Assembly: GCA_049645705.1 (NCBI GenBank)
Contig: JBARUK010000098.1
Location: forward strand, 67,668 to 131,667
Length of the DNA: 64,000 bases
From: JBGNFV01 sp049645705
Lineage (GTDB): Bacteria; Bacteroidota; Bacteroidia; Cytophagales; Cyclobacteriaceae
Direction: 5' to 3'
This document shows positions 35,899 through 44,002 of the stretch, piece after piece. The first letter of the stretch is position 1. Every line of letters starts with the position of its first letter. Under the pieces are notes generated by a model. That model had not been told where the DNA came from, did not search any database, and saw nothing but the letters and a program-made list of their open reading frames with translations. The translations under genes were made by a program, and so were the position numbers.

Positions 35899-36303
35899 TT
35901 GATTGTAGTAAGGCGAGACACTAAAAATTACATTAAGGTTATCGTATCCAGTGTACTAACTGTTGGCTATTACTTTCTCATACTAGGCCTCTTAGGAGAA
36001 GATCAATCACTGGCACCGGATGTCGACAATTATTATGTTCTGATCGTTCCGACCATACCTCTCATCATTGTACTGGATAATCTAATAAGGGAAAAGTCAT
36101 TCACACGATGCAGTAAAATTATGAGTACAGCAAAAAATATCTTTATAATTATAGGGCAATCTGTACTTCTGGCATTCATACTTTTTATTGCTCATAGCAC
36201 TGTATTGGTAGTAATATCATTTACGACTTCGGCACCTAACGAATCGGGATGGCAGCTCGGAATAATTGGTAGTATCATCTGGCTATTTGTCTTTACATTC
36301 TGA
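35899..36303 (+). CDS. Hypothetical membrane protein, first copy of a decaying tandem pair
   Basis: The frame encodes a 134-residue hydrophobic protein with about four helices. The only nearby starts are TTG at 35899 or CTG at 35878; the frame is open back to 35851, with further hydrophobic residues (RPIFYLAISIIYL) but no ATG. It ends at a TGA (36301-36303), after which the same frame stays open for another 51 codons. The segment VPTIPLIIVLDNLIREKSF reappears in changed form downstream. Base composition is more AT-rich than the neighbours. It may be a real small gene or a pseudogene; no function is recognised. Confidence 0.45.
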   Translation: MIVVRRDTKNYIKVIVSSVLTVGYYFLILGLLGEDQSLAPDVDNYYVLIVPTIPLIIVLDNLIREKSFTRCSKIMSTAKNIFIIIGQSVLLAFILFIAHSTVLVVISFTTSAPNESGWQLGIIGSIIWLFVFTF

Positions 36304-36524
36304 GCGTATATACTTTTTTCTCCAGCCCATATTTTAGTTACCGAGCCGAATGACTCTATTACTAAGAAATTAGTTTACTCTGTTGTCCTATCTTGCTTAG
36401 CTTACATATTAAGTATTGTTCCGGAAATCATAAGACTTCTGCAGTTAAAGTATACTTGATCTTTCCCACCATTTTCCTGTTCATCTTTTGCGATAACCTT
36501 ATCAGAAAACGATCCCTGACTTAG
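36304..36524 (+). pseudogene. Degenerate second copy of the hypothetical membrane protein
   Basis: Codons 36304-36456 continue the previous frame to a TGA at 36457-36459 and look like a helix-containing N-terminal part (KKLVYSVVLSCLAYIL). In another frame, 36459-36521 reads IFPTIFLFIFCDNLIRKRSLT before TAG. By eye, about 14 of 23 residues in that region match VPTIPLIIVLDNLIREKSFT of the first copy. The need to change frame and the missing C-terminal half indicate a broken tandem duplicate. Confidence 0.55.
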
Positions 36525-36666
36525 CCTTTCGTTCTTCTTTACATAGAAGTTTGTTCTGCCATTTTGAACGTCTTTCTGTCATTGTGTCACGAAAACCTCA
36601 ATTGGAACAGTAGTTGAAAAGCCTATGCCAGAAGTAAATTGGCTAATCATCTAACTTTATTTTGCG

Positions 36667-38487
36667 ATGCAAGAGAAGGGTACTATATCCATACATACCG
36701 AGAATATATTTCCGATCATTAAGAAATTTCTTTACTCGGACCACGAGATCTTTTTGAGAGAACTGGTATCTAACGCAGTAGATGCCACCCAGAAGCTTAA
36801 AAGGCTTGCCTCTATCAATGAGTTTGAAGGTGAACTGGGCGAGCTTAAGGTAAAAGTGTCGATCGACAAAGAGGCTAAGACGATCACCATCAGCGACCGT
36901 GGTGTAGGTATGACGGCCGAAGAGATCAAGAAGTACATTAACCAGATCGCTTTTTCGGGTGCTACGGAGTTCCTGGAGAAGTATAAGGACAAGGGTGACG
37001 AACAGCAGATCATAGGCCACTTCGGACTTGGTTTCTACTCTGCGTTCATGGTAGCCAAGAAGGTAGATATTGTCACTAAAAGCTTCCGCGAAGGCAGTGA
37101 GCCTGCCCGCTGGATCGGTGAAGGTGACACGCAGTTCGAGATTACGACGGCTGAAAAGGAAGACCGTGGTACGGACATTATCCTACATATTTCCGAAGAC
37201 TCTGAGGAGTTCCTGGAAGAGGCCCGCCTGAAGACTATACTGGACAAGTACTGCCGCTTCCTGCCGGTAGAGATAGAGTTTAAGGACGAGATCATAAATG
37301 ATCCTGAGCCTCTGTGGACGAAACAGCCAAGCGAACTGTCGGACGAGGACTACCTCAGCTTCTATAAGAAACTATACCCGTTTGCAGAAGATCCTCTCTT
37401 CTGGATACACCTGAATGTGGACTATCCGTTTAACCTGACGGGTATTCTGTACTTCCCTAAGGTGAAGAACGAGTTTGAAGTACAAAAAAATAAGATTCAG
37501 CTATACAGCCGCCAGGTGTTCATTACGGATGAGGTAAAGGACGTAGTGCCGGAGTTCCTGATGCTGCTGCACGGTGTGATCGACTCACCCGATATTCCGC
37601 TGAACGTATCGCGTAGCTTCCTGCAGGCAGACGGTAATGTGAAGAAGATCAACTCGCACATTACTAAAAAGGTAGGTGACAAGCTGGCTGAACTGTTCAA
37701 AAATGACCGTAAGGGCTTTGAGGAGAAATTCGATAGCATAGGCGTATTTGTAAAGTACGGCATGGTATCGGAAGAGAAATTCTACGAGAAAGCGAAGGAT
37801 TTTGTCCTGCTGAAGAACACGGAAGGTGAGTTCAGCACGATGGAAGAATACCAGGAAAAGGTGAAGCCTCTCCAGACGGATAAGACTGATACGGTAGTGA
37901 TGCTGTATACGGATGACCAGGGGCTGCAGGATGCGTATATCCAAAGTGCCAAAAAGCGCAGCTACGATGTGCTGGTGCTGGATGGTGTACTGGACAGCCA
38001 CTTCATCAACATGCTTGAGAATAAGCTGGAGAAGGTGAGCCTGAAACGTGTAGACAGTGAGACGATAGATAAACTCATAGACAAGGATGAAGTACAGGAG
38101 TCAGTGCTATCTGAAAACGAGCGTGAGTCACTGAAAAAGATTTTTGAGACAGCGCTGGAAGACAGAAAGCCTAACCTGCAGATCGAAAACATGGCATCTG
38201 ATGAGACGCCTGTAACGATAGTGCTGCCTGAGTTTATGCGTCGTATGCAGGACATGGCCAAAACTAACGGCGGTATGGCTATGATGGGCGGCATGCCCAA
38301 CCAGCACAATGTGGTGATCAATGCCAATCATCCGCTGATGGGTAAGATCATTCGCAGTAAAAAAGAAGAAAAGAAAACAGAACTGGCTAAGCAGGCCTAT
38401 GATCTGGCCCTGCTTTCACAAAATATGCTTAAAGGCGGCGATCTGACGGCCTTTATAAGCCGAAGTGTGGAAATTGCCAGCAGATAA
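36667..38487 (+). CDS. htpG: Molecular chaperone HtpG (Hsp90)
   Basis: The 606-residue cytosolic chaperone is full length. The N-terminal GHKL ATP site shows ELVSNAVDATQKL, the DRGVGMTAEEI motif and GHFGLGFYSAFMVA. The middle domain carries the catalytic-loop arginine region LNVSRSFLQ. The C-terminal dimerisation domain ends near residue 600, with a methionine-rich stretch (NGGMAMMGGMPNQHN) at about residue 535. It lies between the degenerate membrane genes and a MORN-like gene and is followed by a terminator. No heat-shock operator (CIRCE) is visible upstream. Confidence 0.96.
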   Translation: MQEKGTISIHTENIFPIIKKFLYSDHEIFLRELVSNAVDATQKLKRLASINEFEGELGELKVKVSIDKEAKTITISDRGVGMTAEEIKKYINQIAFSGATEFLEKYKDKGDEQQIIGHFGLGFYSAFMVAKKVDIVTKSFREGSEPARWIGEGDTQFEITTAEKEDRGTDIILHISEDSEEFLEEARLKTILDKYCRFLPVEIEFKDEIINDPEPLWTKQPSELSDEDYLSFYKKLYPFAEDPLFWIHLNVDYPFNLTGILYFPKVKNEFEVQKNKIQLYSRQVFITDEVKDVVPEFLMLLHGVIDSPDIPLNVSRSFLQADGNVKKINSHITKKVGDKLAELFKNDRKGFEEKFDSIGVFVKYGMVSEEKFYEKAKDFVLLKNTEGEFSTMEEYQEKVKPLQTDKTDTVVMLYTDDQGLQDAYIQSAKKRSYDVLVLDGVLDSHFINMLENKLEKVSLKRVDSETIDKLIDKDEVQESVLSENERESLKKIFETALEDRKPNLQIENMASDETPVTIVLPEFMRRMQDMAKTNGGMAMMGGMPNQHNVVINANHPLMGKIIRSKKEEKKTELAKQAYDLALLSQNMLKGGDLTAFISRSVEIASR

Positions 38488-38512
38488 TATTTTTCATAGT
38501 AAGTAAGAAGGG

Positions 38513-38546
38513 AAGCCGGGCTGATATTTAGGTCCGGCTTTTTCTT
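38513..38546 (+). terminator. Intrinsic terminator after htpG
   Basis: AAGCCGG (38513-38519) pairs with CCGGCTT (38534-38540), followed by a T-rich stretch, about 26 nt after the htpG stop. Confidence 0.75.
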
Positions 38547-38605
38547 TATCTGACAAATTATTTTTAAAATCACTGCGTTAAGATAAGGTGACAAAACTAT
38601 CCCAC

Positions 38606-39559
38606 ATGCTTAATCGCCAGATAACTCATACGTGTATTTCGTCTACGCTGCTAAAACCGGCTTTCATACTTGCCTTGCTGATCATGATGTCGGCGTGGGG
38701 CAATGATGCCATGGCCCAGTTTAAAAAGCCGAAAAAGCGTAAGAAAAGGGAAACAGGCACCCTGACTTCTAATGCAAATCCTGATTCGGTAGTCTATGTA
38801 GACGAAGGGGTAACTATACCGCTGACGCTGAACCTCGGCAACGATGATGACGAGGAGGAGGAAGAGGAAGAAGAAAAGGACTACAATAAAAAGCGTAAGA
38901 AGAACGAATATTTCGGTAAGAGAACGAAAAAGGCGTTTACTAAAAGTGGGTACGGTGATAAGATAACGTATGAGATATTTCACGTGCTCAAGGAGCCGGT
39001 GAAGCCGGACCCATACGTACGGGATTTTTTCTGGATAGACTATAAAGAGCGTAAAGTCAAGAACAGTAAAAGCTTTGACTCTGACCGCGGTGCGATACTA
39101 CACGGCCCCTATGAGAAGCGAATAGGCGATAAGGTGGTACAGAAGGGCTATTTTATTAATGGCCTGCGCCATGGCCGGTGGATGAGCTTTAACCGCAGTG
39201 ATATTCTACTGGATAAGCAGTCTTTCCGAAAGGGATGGGGAGTGGAGTCTGAAATAGACTTTTACGATCGCGATGCAACTAAGGTGAAGGAAGTGACCCC
39301 GGTGGAATATGGTGAAAAGGAAGGCAACTACTACTACTTCCATGATAATGGCCAGGTGGCTGTACAGGGGGAGTACAAGTTTGGTTCACGTGTAGGCACC
39401 TGGACTGAGTACTATAAGTTTCGCCGCCGCCGTAAAAAGCAGATCAAATACAGTAACAACCCTTACGATGAAGAGTACATCCCGTTTGTAGTCAGGGAGT
39501 GGAATGAGGAGGGTAAGCTGATCTACGAGCAAAAGGACGACCCCAACGACGGAAACTAA
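38606..39559 (+). CDS. Secreted MORN-repeat-like protein
   Basis: The 317-residue product (ATG at 38606; GTG at 38588 also possible) has a signal peptide (about residues 15-38, ending AMAQ). A very basic segment follows (KKPKKRKKRETG), then an acidic run of glutamates near residue 90. MORN/YwqK-like units are present: GYFINGLRHGRWMSF and YYYFHDNGQVAVQGEYKFGSRVGTWTEYY. MORN-variant proteins in Bacteroidota are often annotated as YwqK-family antitoxins, but a toxin partner is not evident here. It is probably envelope-associated. The next gene starts 16 nt later. Confidence 0.75.
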   Translation: MLNRQITHTCISSTLLKPAFILALLIMMSAWGNDAMAQFKKPKKRKKRETGTLTSNANPDSVVYVDEGVTIPLTLNLGNDDDEEEEEEEEKDYNKKRKKNEYFGKRTKKAFTKSGYGDKITYEIFHVLKEPVKPDPYVRDFFWIDYKERKVKNSKSFDSDRGAILHGPYEKRIGDKVVQKGYFINGLRHGRWMSFNRSDILLDKQSFRKGWGVESEIDFYDRDATKVKEVTPVEYGEKEGNYYYFHDNGQVAVQGEYKFGSRVGTWTEYYKFRRRRKKQIKYSNNPYDEEYIPFVVREWNEEGKLIYEQKDDPNDGN

Positions 39560-39574
39560 GACTCTAAAACTGGT

Positions 39575-39859
39575 ATGGAAGGCCAACAGGGTGAAGTATG
39601 CGCTCTCTGTAAGCGAACGGTATCTCGTACGACAAGACATCACCTGATACCGGTGACCCTTCATAAGAATAAGTGGTTTCGTAAGAACTTCACCCGGGAG
39701 GAAATGCATACGACAGAACCACTATGCCGGGACTGCCATAGAACGGTACATAAATTCATCTCTCATAAGGAGCTGGGCAGGGAATACAACACTATAGACA
39801 AACTGCTGGCTCACCCAAAGCTGGGTAACTTCGTGGCGTGGATAGCTAAAAGAGGCTAA
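39575..39859 (+). CDS. Mini HNH-type zinc protein
   Basis: The 94-residue protein carries an HNH-like treble-clef pattern: CALC near residues 9-12, RHHLIPV with the paired histidines at about 21-22, CRDC at about 51-54 and a following HRTVH. That is the metal-binding and catalytic layout of HNH nucleases, here with almost no additional domain. It follows the MORN-like gene by 15 nt, so it is likely in the same operon. It could be a small nuclease or a zinc protein with no cleavage activity. No restriction or phage genes surround it. Confidence 0.7.
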   Translation: MEGQQGEVCALCKRTVSRTTRHHLIPVTLHKNKWFRKNFTREEMHTTEPLCRDCHRTVHKFISHKELGREYNTIDKLLAHPKLGNFVAWIAKRG

Positions 39860-39862
39860 TAA

Positions 39863-40753
39863 CTAGCTTTGCTTACTGGCCGTACCGAATTTATCTTCAA
39901 AATAGGTACTCTCCTGCTTCAGTTCATGCCTGGTATAATAACCCTGGTGTTTATCTTCTGCTACGAAAAAGGTATGATCATCCGCCGCCAACACTTCGGT
40001 GGTGGGGTTATAGCCATTGTCTTTCAATTCAGACAGAACGCGTTCGATAGCCTCTTTCTGCTGTGAAGTTTGGTAGAAAACGGCGGAGCGGTATTTACCG
40101 CCGCGCTCTTTACCCTTCATGGAATCATTGTCCTGATCATGGTGGTTGAAAAAGTGCCTGAGCAGGTCTTCCAGTGTAAGGGTATCGGACAGGTAGGCTA
40201 CTTCGACTGTTTCAGCATGTCCGCTGCGTCCGCTGCTTACCTGGATGTAGGTAGGCTTATCCATCTGTCCGCCCATATAGCCGACCCTGGTACCGGCTAC
40301 GCCTTCTAGCTGGCGATACTGATGCTCTCTGAACCAGAAGCAGCCGGAAGACAGGAATATTTTCTCAGCACGGCCGGGAAGTTTCTTTTCGGGTACGAAA
40401 TCCATGGATATGCTGTTGACACAATGTCGGATGTTTTTATCGGTGAACCGTTCGCCCCAGAAAACATGGCCCAGGTGTCCATCACAGTTGGCACATAGTA
40501 TTTCTACCCGATGTCCATCAGCATCGGTTTCGCGCCGTACGGCACCGGGGATCTCATCGTCAAAAGAGGGCCAGCCACAGTGGCTGGGAAACTTGTGCTC
40601 GCTATAGTAAAGCGGCTCCCGACACTGTTTGCAAACGTAGGTGCCCTGGGCCTCACTGTCGGTATATTTACCGATAAAGGGTCTTTCGGTCCCTTTTCGG
40701 ATGATCACGTATTCTTCTTCAGGAGTAAGTTCTGTATAATCTTTGTCGGCCAC
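39863..40753 (-). CDS. msrB/msrA: Methionine sulfoxide reductase fusion MsrB-MsrA
   Basis: The 296-residue protein fuses two repair enzymes. The N-terminal MsrB domain (about 8-122) reduces methionine-R-sulfoxide. It has zinc cysteines 41, 44, 87 and 90 and catalytic Cys111 in RHCVNS. The C-terminal MsrA domain (about 130-290) reduces the S form and has Cys138 in GCFW. The MsrA motif reads GCFWFRE, where most have GCFWGxE. The order B-A is the reverse of the MsrA-MsrB arrangement in Neisseria PilB. No signal peptide is seen, so it probably acts in the cytoplasm. The start is GTG at 40753. Confidence 0.93.
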   Translation of the reverse strand: MADKDYTELTPEEEYVIIRKGTERPFIGKYTDSEAQGTYVCKQCREPLYYSEHKFPSHCGWPSFDDEIPGAVRRETDADGHRVEILCANCDGHLGHVFWGERFTDKNIRHCVNSISMDFVPEKKLPGRAEKIFLSSGCFWFREHQYRQLEGVAGTRVGYMGGQMDKPTYIQVSSGRSGHAETVEVAYLSDTLTLEDLLRHFFNHHDQDNDSMKGKERGGKYRSAVFYQTSQQKEAIERVLSELKDNGYNPTTEVLAADDHTFFVAEDKHQGYYTRHELKQESTYFEDKFGTASKQS

Positions 40754-40830
40754 AGTTGTATCGGGTTAAGTACTTACTCTGATTAATCGTACATCAGGTA
40801 AAAAGGTTATGGATCGAACTGACAGGCCAT

Positions 40831-40858
40831 AAAAAAACCTGCTCGAATGAGGCAGGTA
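40831..40858 (-). terminator. Intrinsic terminator after the lanthipeptide-like ORF
   Basis: On the minus strand ACCTGC pairs with GCAGGT (with two inner pairs and one bulged C), followed by seven T residues, 24 nt after the stop of the ORF at 40882. It isolates that ORF from msrB/msrA. Confidence 0.8.
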
Positions 40859-40881
40859 TATCTCTGTTCTGATAGTTTACT

Positions 40882-41061
40882 TTAGTCTGTACATGTATGC
40901 AAAGTAGCTTCCCAGCAGTCTATAGGATCAGTTTTGCAAAGTTCTTTCGGGCATGAAAGGCCTGAAGGTGCTCCACCCCGCAGCGTGTTAGCCGTGTGGC
41001 TATCGGTTACGAAACTGGCAATTCTAAGGTCGGAGAGGGTAAGTTCTTTCTTTTTCATCAT
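40882..41061 (-). CDS. Pinensin-like lanthipeptide (RiPP) precursor
   Basis: This short ORF encodes 59 residues (58 if the second ATG at 41058 is used). Residues 1-30 look like a class I lanthipeptide leader of the Bacteroidota pinensin type: a basic start (MMKKKELTLSDLRIASFVTD) with the LxxLxxxSFVT pattern, ending in a double glycine at 29-30. The 29-residue core begins APSGLSC and holds cysteines 37, 42, 49 and 57, plus serines and threonines at 33, 36, 44, 53, 56 and 58 that could form lanthionine rings. It stands alone, with a terminator behind it and an 18-nt inverted repeat in front. No lanthipeptide dehydratase, cyclase or protease gene is in the window. The leader match rests on my memory of the family. 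Confidence 0.75.
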   Translation of the reverse strand: MMKKKELTLSDLRIASFVTDSHTANTLRGGAPSGLSCPKELCKTDPIDCWEATLHTCTD

Positions 41062-41085
41062 TAAGCTATTCAGAGTTGAAACGCA

Positions 41086-41103
41086 GGCATTTGACCAAAT
41101 GCC
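41086..41103. promoter_or_regulatory. Inverted repeat upstream of the lanthipeptide-like ORF
   Basis: Perfect 8-nt arms (GGCATTTG/CAAATGCC) separated by 2 nt lie 25 nt before the start codon; a candidate operator or leader hairpin. Confidence 0.45.
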
Positions 41104-41155
41104 ATTAGCTTATTTACTAAAAAAGAAGGGAAATGTAAAGAATACGGGGGTGGGA

Positions 41156-42049
41156 TTATTCTACCTCCTTGGTGGAGAACTGCAGGCTACCCATGGCTAC
41201 ATCAACATGGAAGGTCAGCAGGTTTTCGGCAGACTCATCGTAGACATCGTTTACATACACGTTTTCTTCCAGCATCCTGAATGACTCACACATCTTCACT
41301 TTGCACAGGGCAGAGTTATTGACGTAAACGATAGTTGGTACTTTTTCGGCAGGCAAAACGACCTCCATACTTCCAGCTCCGACGCTGGCGGTAACGGTAC
41401 AGTCATTTTGCAACCTGTCACCCATATCGAGATACAACTTACCAAATCCCACATCGGCAGTGAGCTCTTTGGCACGGCTAAGGTTAAAGCGGTCTACCCG
41501 CAGGCTACCCATGTCTACCTGTGCGTAGAAGGTATCCATTTCCACAGTGTTCTCGCTACCTTTCTGGTACCGGATACGAACATCGGCACTACCAGTATTT
41601 ACTGATAACTTCCTTACGGGTAACTGGGTGAGGTCTATATCTGCATTACCCATGACATAGTGCAGGTTCAGGTTCAGAGGCTTGTAGCGACTCAGGTAAA
41701 CTTTCCAGTGAATGTCATCATCGGAAGAGCCGAATATTTTGCGGATATTTCTTCCCAGACCTTCAATAGGGGCTTCATTTAGCTGTAAGGAGACGTAGTT
41801 GGTCTCATCGCGAACTTCTGAAACAAAGGTAGGATCGAGCGAAGGGGTGGAGGACTTGCTGACTACGTATACGGGGGAGTAATTGGCAGAGGGGACTATC
41901 TGGCAGGTACCGGAAGTAGACTTTAATTCAAGGTCGATATCATTGTAATGATTACCGTTGTCTACTGTAAACTGCACGCGATGCTGCTGAGCAAAGCCAG
42001 ATTGGAAACCTATTAAGCAGAAAGAAAGAAGCCCTAAAAGTCTAACCAT
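41156..42049 (-). CDS. Secreted toast-rack-like (DUF4097-type) protein
   Basis: The 297-residue product has a signal peptide (about residues 1-20, ending GFAQQ). A long beta-rich region follows, with repeated short strands such as NADIDLTQLPV, GSADVRIRY, AQVDMGSLRVDRF, VGFGKLYLDMGD and VGAGSMEVVLP. That pattern, alternating glycine-turn and xVxMGSL, is like the toast-rack folds of DUF4097/DUF2154 putative adhesins. No enzyme motif is seen. It lies upstream of the lanthipeptide-like ORF on the same strand, 94 nt apart, but a shared role is not shown. Confidence 0.65.
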   Translation of the reverse strand: MVRLLGLLSFCLIGFQSGFAQQHRVQFTVDNGNHYNDIDLELKSTSGTCQIVPSANYSPVYVVSKSSTPSLDPTFVSEVRDETNYVSLQLNEAPIEGLGRNIRKIFGSSDDDIHWKVYLSRYKPLNLNLHYVMGNADIDLTQLPVRKLSVNTGSADVRIRYQKGSENTVEMDTFYAQVDMGSLRVDRFNLSRAKELTADVGFGKLYLDMGDRLQNDCTVTASVGAGSMEVVLPAEKVPTIVYVNNSALCKVKMCESFRMLEENVYVNDVYDESAENLLTFHVDVAMGSLQFSTKEVE

Positions 42050-42155
42050 TCGTACGTTTAAGCAATCTTATGACAGATCATCGATCTGTACCGGGAACTA
42101 CAAGATTTTATTACGGGCTGAAGGCAAGGAGGTTACATCTATCCTGAAAAAACAC

Positions 42156-42180
42156 AAAAAAACCCCGGTAAACCGGGGTT
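42156..42180 (-). terminator. Intrinsic terminator after dnaJ
   Basis: A perfect 9-bp stem (AACCCCGGT/ACCGGGGTT, loop of 2) followed on the minus strand by a T-run, 24 nt after the dnaJ stop. Confidence 0.88.
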
Positions 42181-42204
42181 TAATCTTGATCGACTGCAAA
42201 AGTT

Positions 42205-43326
42205 CTAAAAGAACTCTTTCATCTTCTCGAAAAAGCCTTTTTCGTTCTTACCAGGTTTAGGAGCAAAATTGGGAGAATCTCTCAATTGCTCAAGTATGGC
42301 TTTTTCGTCTTTACTGAGGCTCTTAGGTGTCCATACGTTTACGTAGATCAACTGGTCACCGGTGCCGTAGCCTTCGAGTTCTTTTATACCCTTACCTCTA
42401 AGCCTGAGTATCTTACCACTTTGAGTGCCAGGCTCTATTTTGATCTTCACCTTGCCATCTATGGTGGGCACTTCTACCTGGGTGCCCAGTGCAGCATCGG
42501 CAAAGTTTATGTAAAGGTCATAAATGATATTATTTCCTTCACGCTTCAGGTCCTTGTCTTCTACTTCTTCTACCAGAATAAGCAGGTCACCGGGTATGCC
42601 TCCGCCGGGAGCCATATTACCTTTGCCTGACATGCTGAGCTGCATACCTTCACTAACACCGGCGGGTATCTTGACGTTGATGACCTCTTCCTGGGGCTTA
42701 AGGCCACTGGGGTCTACACCACTGGGGCGCTCATCCACCATCTGACCGCTGCCATTACAGGCGGTACATGTGGTGGCAGACACCATCTGACCGAGCATGG
42801 TATTAACGACCTTGCGCTGCTGCCCGCTTCCGTTACAGGTAGAGCAAGTCTTAAAGGTAACACCGTCGGCCATGACCATACGGTTTACCTTGATCTTTTT
42901 GTCGGCTCCGTGAGCCATCTCTTTCAGGGTCAGCTTAAGCTTGATGCGAAGGTTGGTACCTTTCCGCATCCTGCGTCCGCGTCCGCCACCTCCGGAGAAG
43001 AAACTCTCGAAAGGATTGCCACCGTTACCAAATATATCACCGAACTGAGAGAAGATGTCGTCCATAGACATACCGCCTCCGCCTCCGAAGCCGCCTCCGC
43101 CATTGACACCCTGATGGCCAAACCGGTCATAACGCTGACGTTTTTCGTCGTCGCTAAGAACTTCATAAGCCTCGGCAGCCTCTTTGAATTTATCTTCGGC
43201 AGAAGGATCTCCCTGGTTTTTATCGGGGTGAAACTTAATAGCTATCTTCCGATAGGACTTTTTGATCTCATCCTTAGAAGCGGAGCGATCTACTCCGAGA
43301 ATTTCGTAATAGTCTCTTTTGGCCAT
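42205..43326 (-). CDS. dnaJ: Chaperone DnaJ with only two zinc-finger repeats
   Basis: DnaJ stimulates the ATPase of DnaK and delivers substrates to it. The 373-residue protein has the J domain with HPD at 33-35, a glycine/phenylalanine-rich segment (about 74-118), and two C-terminal beta domains. The zinc region holds only two CxxCxGxG motifs (161-168 and 187-194) where most DnaJ have four. The retained pair, with the VVNTMLGQMV linker between them, corresponds to the inner repeats that form zinc centre II. It follows grpE by 4 nt, so the two form an operon; dnaK is elsewhere. Confidence 0.95.
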   Translation of the reverse strand: MAKRDYYEILGVDRSASKDEIKKSYRKIAIKFHPDKNQGDPSAEDKFKEAAEAYEVLSDDEKRQRYDRFGHQGVNGGGGFGGGGGMSMDDIFSQFGDIFGNGGNPFESFFSGGGGRGRRMRKGTNLRIKLKLTLKEMAHGADKKIKVNRMVMADGVTFKTCSTCNGSGQQRKVVNTMLGQMVSATTCTACNGSGQMVDERPSGVDPSGLKPQEEVINVKIPAGVSEGMQLSMSGKGNMAPGGGIPGDLLILVEEVEDKDLKREGNNIIYDLYINFADAALGTQVEVPTIDGKVKIKIEPGTQSGKILRLRGKGIKELEGYGTGDQLIYVNVWTPKSLSKDEKAILEQLRDSPNFAPKPGKNEKGFFEKMKEFF

Positions 43327-43330
43327 AATA

Positions 43331-43924
43331 TTAGGATCCGATTACCACTTTAGCGTAGCGTATGACTTTCTCGTCGAGGGTGTATCCCTTTTCGATCACA
43401 TCTACGATCTTTCCCTTGAGTTTCTCCTCCGGAGCGGGAATCTGGGTAATGGCTTCATGAATTTCAGGGTCGAAGTCATCGCCGGGCTTGGTACCCATAG
43501 GGCGTACGCTCTTCGTTTCCAGTGCTTTTTTAAACTTGTTGATGATGAGCTCCATGCCCTCATCTATCTTCTCGCCTTTGTCCTCGTGAGCTTTCTGTGC
43601 TCTTTCAAAATCATCAATAACGGGCAGCAGTGATGTCACAAGGCCTTCATTGGCCGTTTTAACCATATCCAGCTTCTCGCGGGCTGTCCGTCTTCTGAAG
43701 TTTTCAAATTCAGAATACAGGCGCAGGTATTTGTCCTTAAACTCGGTCAGTTCAGATTGAAGCCTTTCGGTTTCTGTCGTTTCGTCACCATCTGCTGCCT
43801 TTTCGTCACCTTCAGCGGATGAAGCGGCAGCTTGTTCCTCGGCGACCTCTTTTTCCTCAAGGTTGGTATTTTCAGTCGCTTCCATATTCTCCTGTTCGTT
43901 TAACTCGACTTTCTCTTTGCTCAT
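43331..43924 (-). CDS. grpE: Nucleotide exchange factor GrpE
   Basis: GrpE releases ADP from DnaK so that substrate can leave. The 197-residue protein has a long, very acidic N-terminal tail (about residues 1-55), a long dimerising coiled coil (about 55-105; YLRLYSEFENFRRRT), and a C-terminal beta domain ending GYTLDEKVIRYAKVVI. That is the usual family layout. It is the first gene of a grpE-dnaJ pair on the minus strand. Confidence 0.95.
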   Translation of the reverse strand: MSKEKVELNEQENMEATENTNLEEKEVAEEQAAASSAEGDEKAADGDETTETERLQSELTEFKDKYLRLYSEFENFRRRTAREKLDMVKTANEGLVTSLLPVIDDFERAQKAHEDKGEKIDEGMELIINKFKKALETKSVRPMGTKPGDDFDPEIHEAITQIPAPEEKLKGKIVDVIEKGYTLDEKVIRYAKVVIGS

Positions 43925-44002
43925 ATCCTATCGCTTTTTAATAGGTCGATCAAATTTTCTCAATTATGTTGCCAACTTGCCGGTACCTGCCAAGATGGCA
44001 TC

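Noticed and set aside
31663..40882. Lanthipeptide precursor and ABC-HlyD-TolC operon as one biosynthetic cluster
   Set aside because: They are 9 kb apart with FKBP, two-component, htpG and other genes between, and no modification enzyme is present. The idea is left as speculation only.
40934..41284. Plus-strand 116-codon open frame across the lanthipeptide region
   Set aside because: Most of it is the antisense of the lanthipeptide-like ORF and of the toast-rack protein. Its translation has no family resemblance, and the minus-strand ORF has leader, core and terminator.
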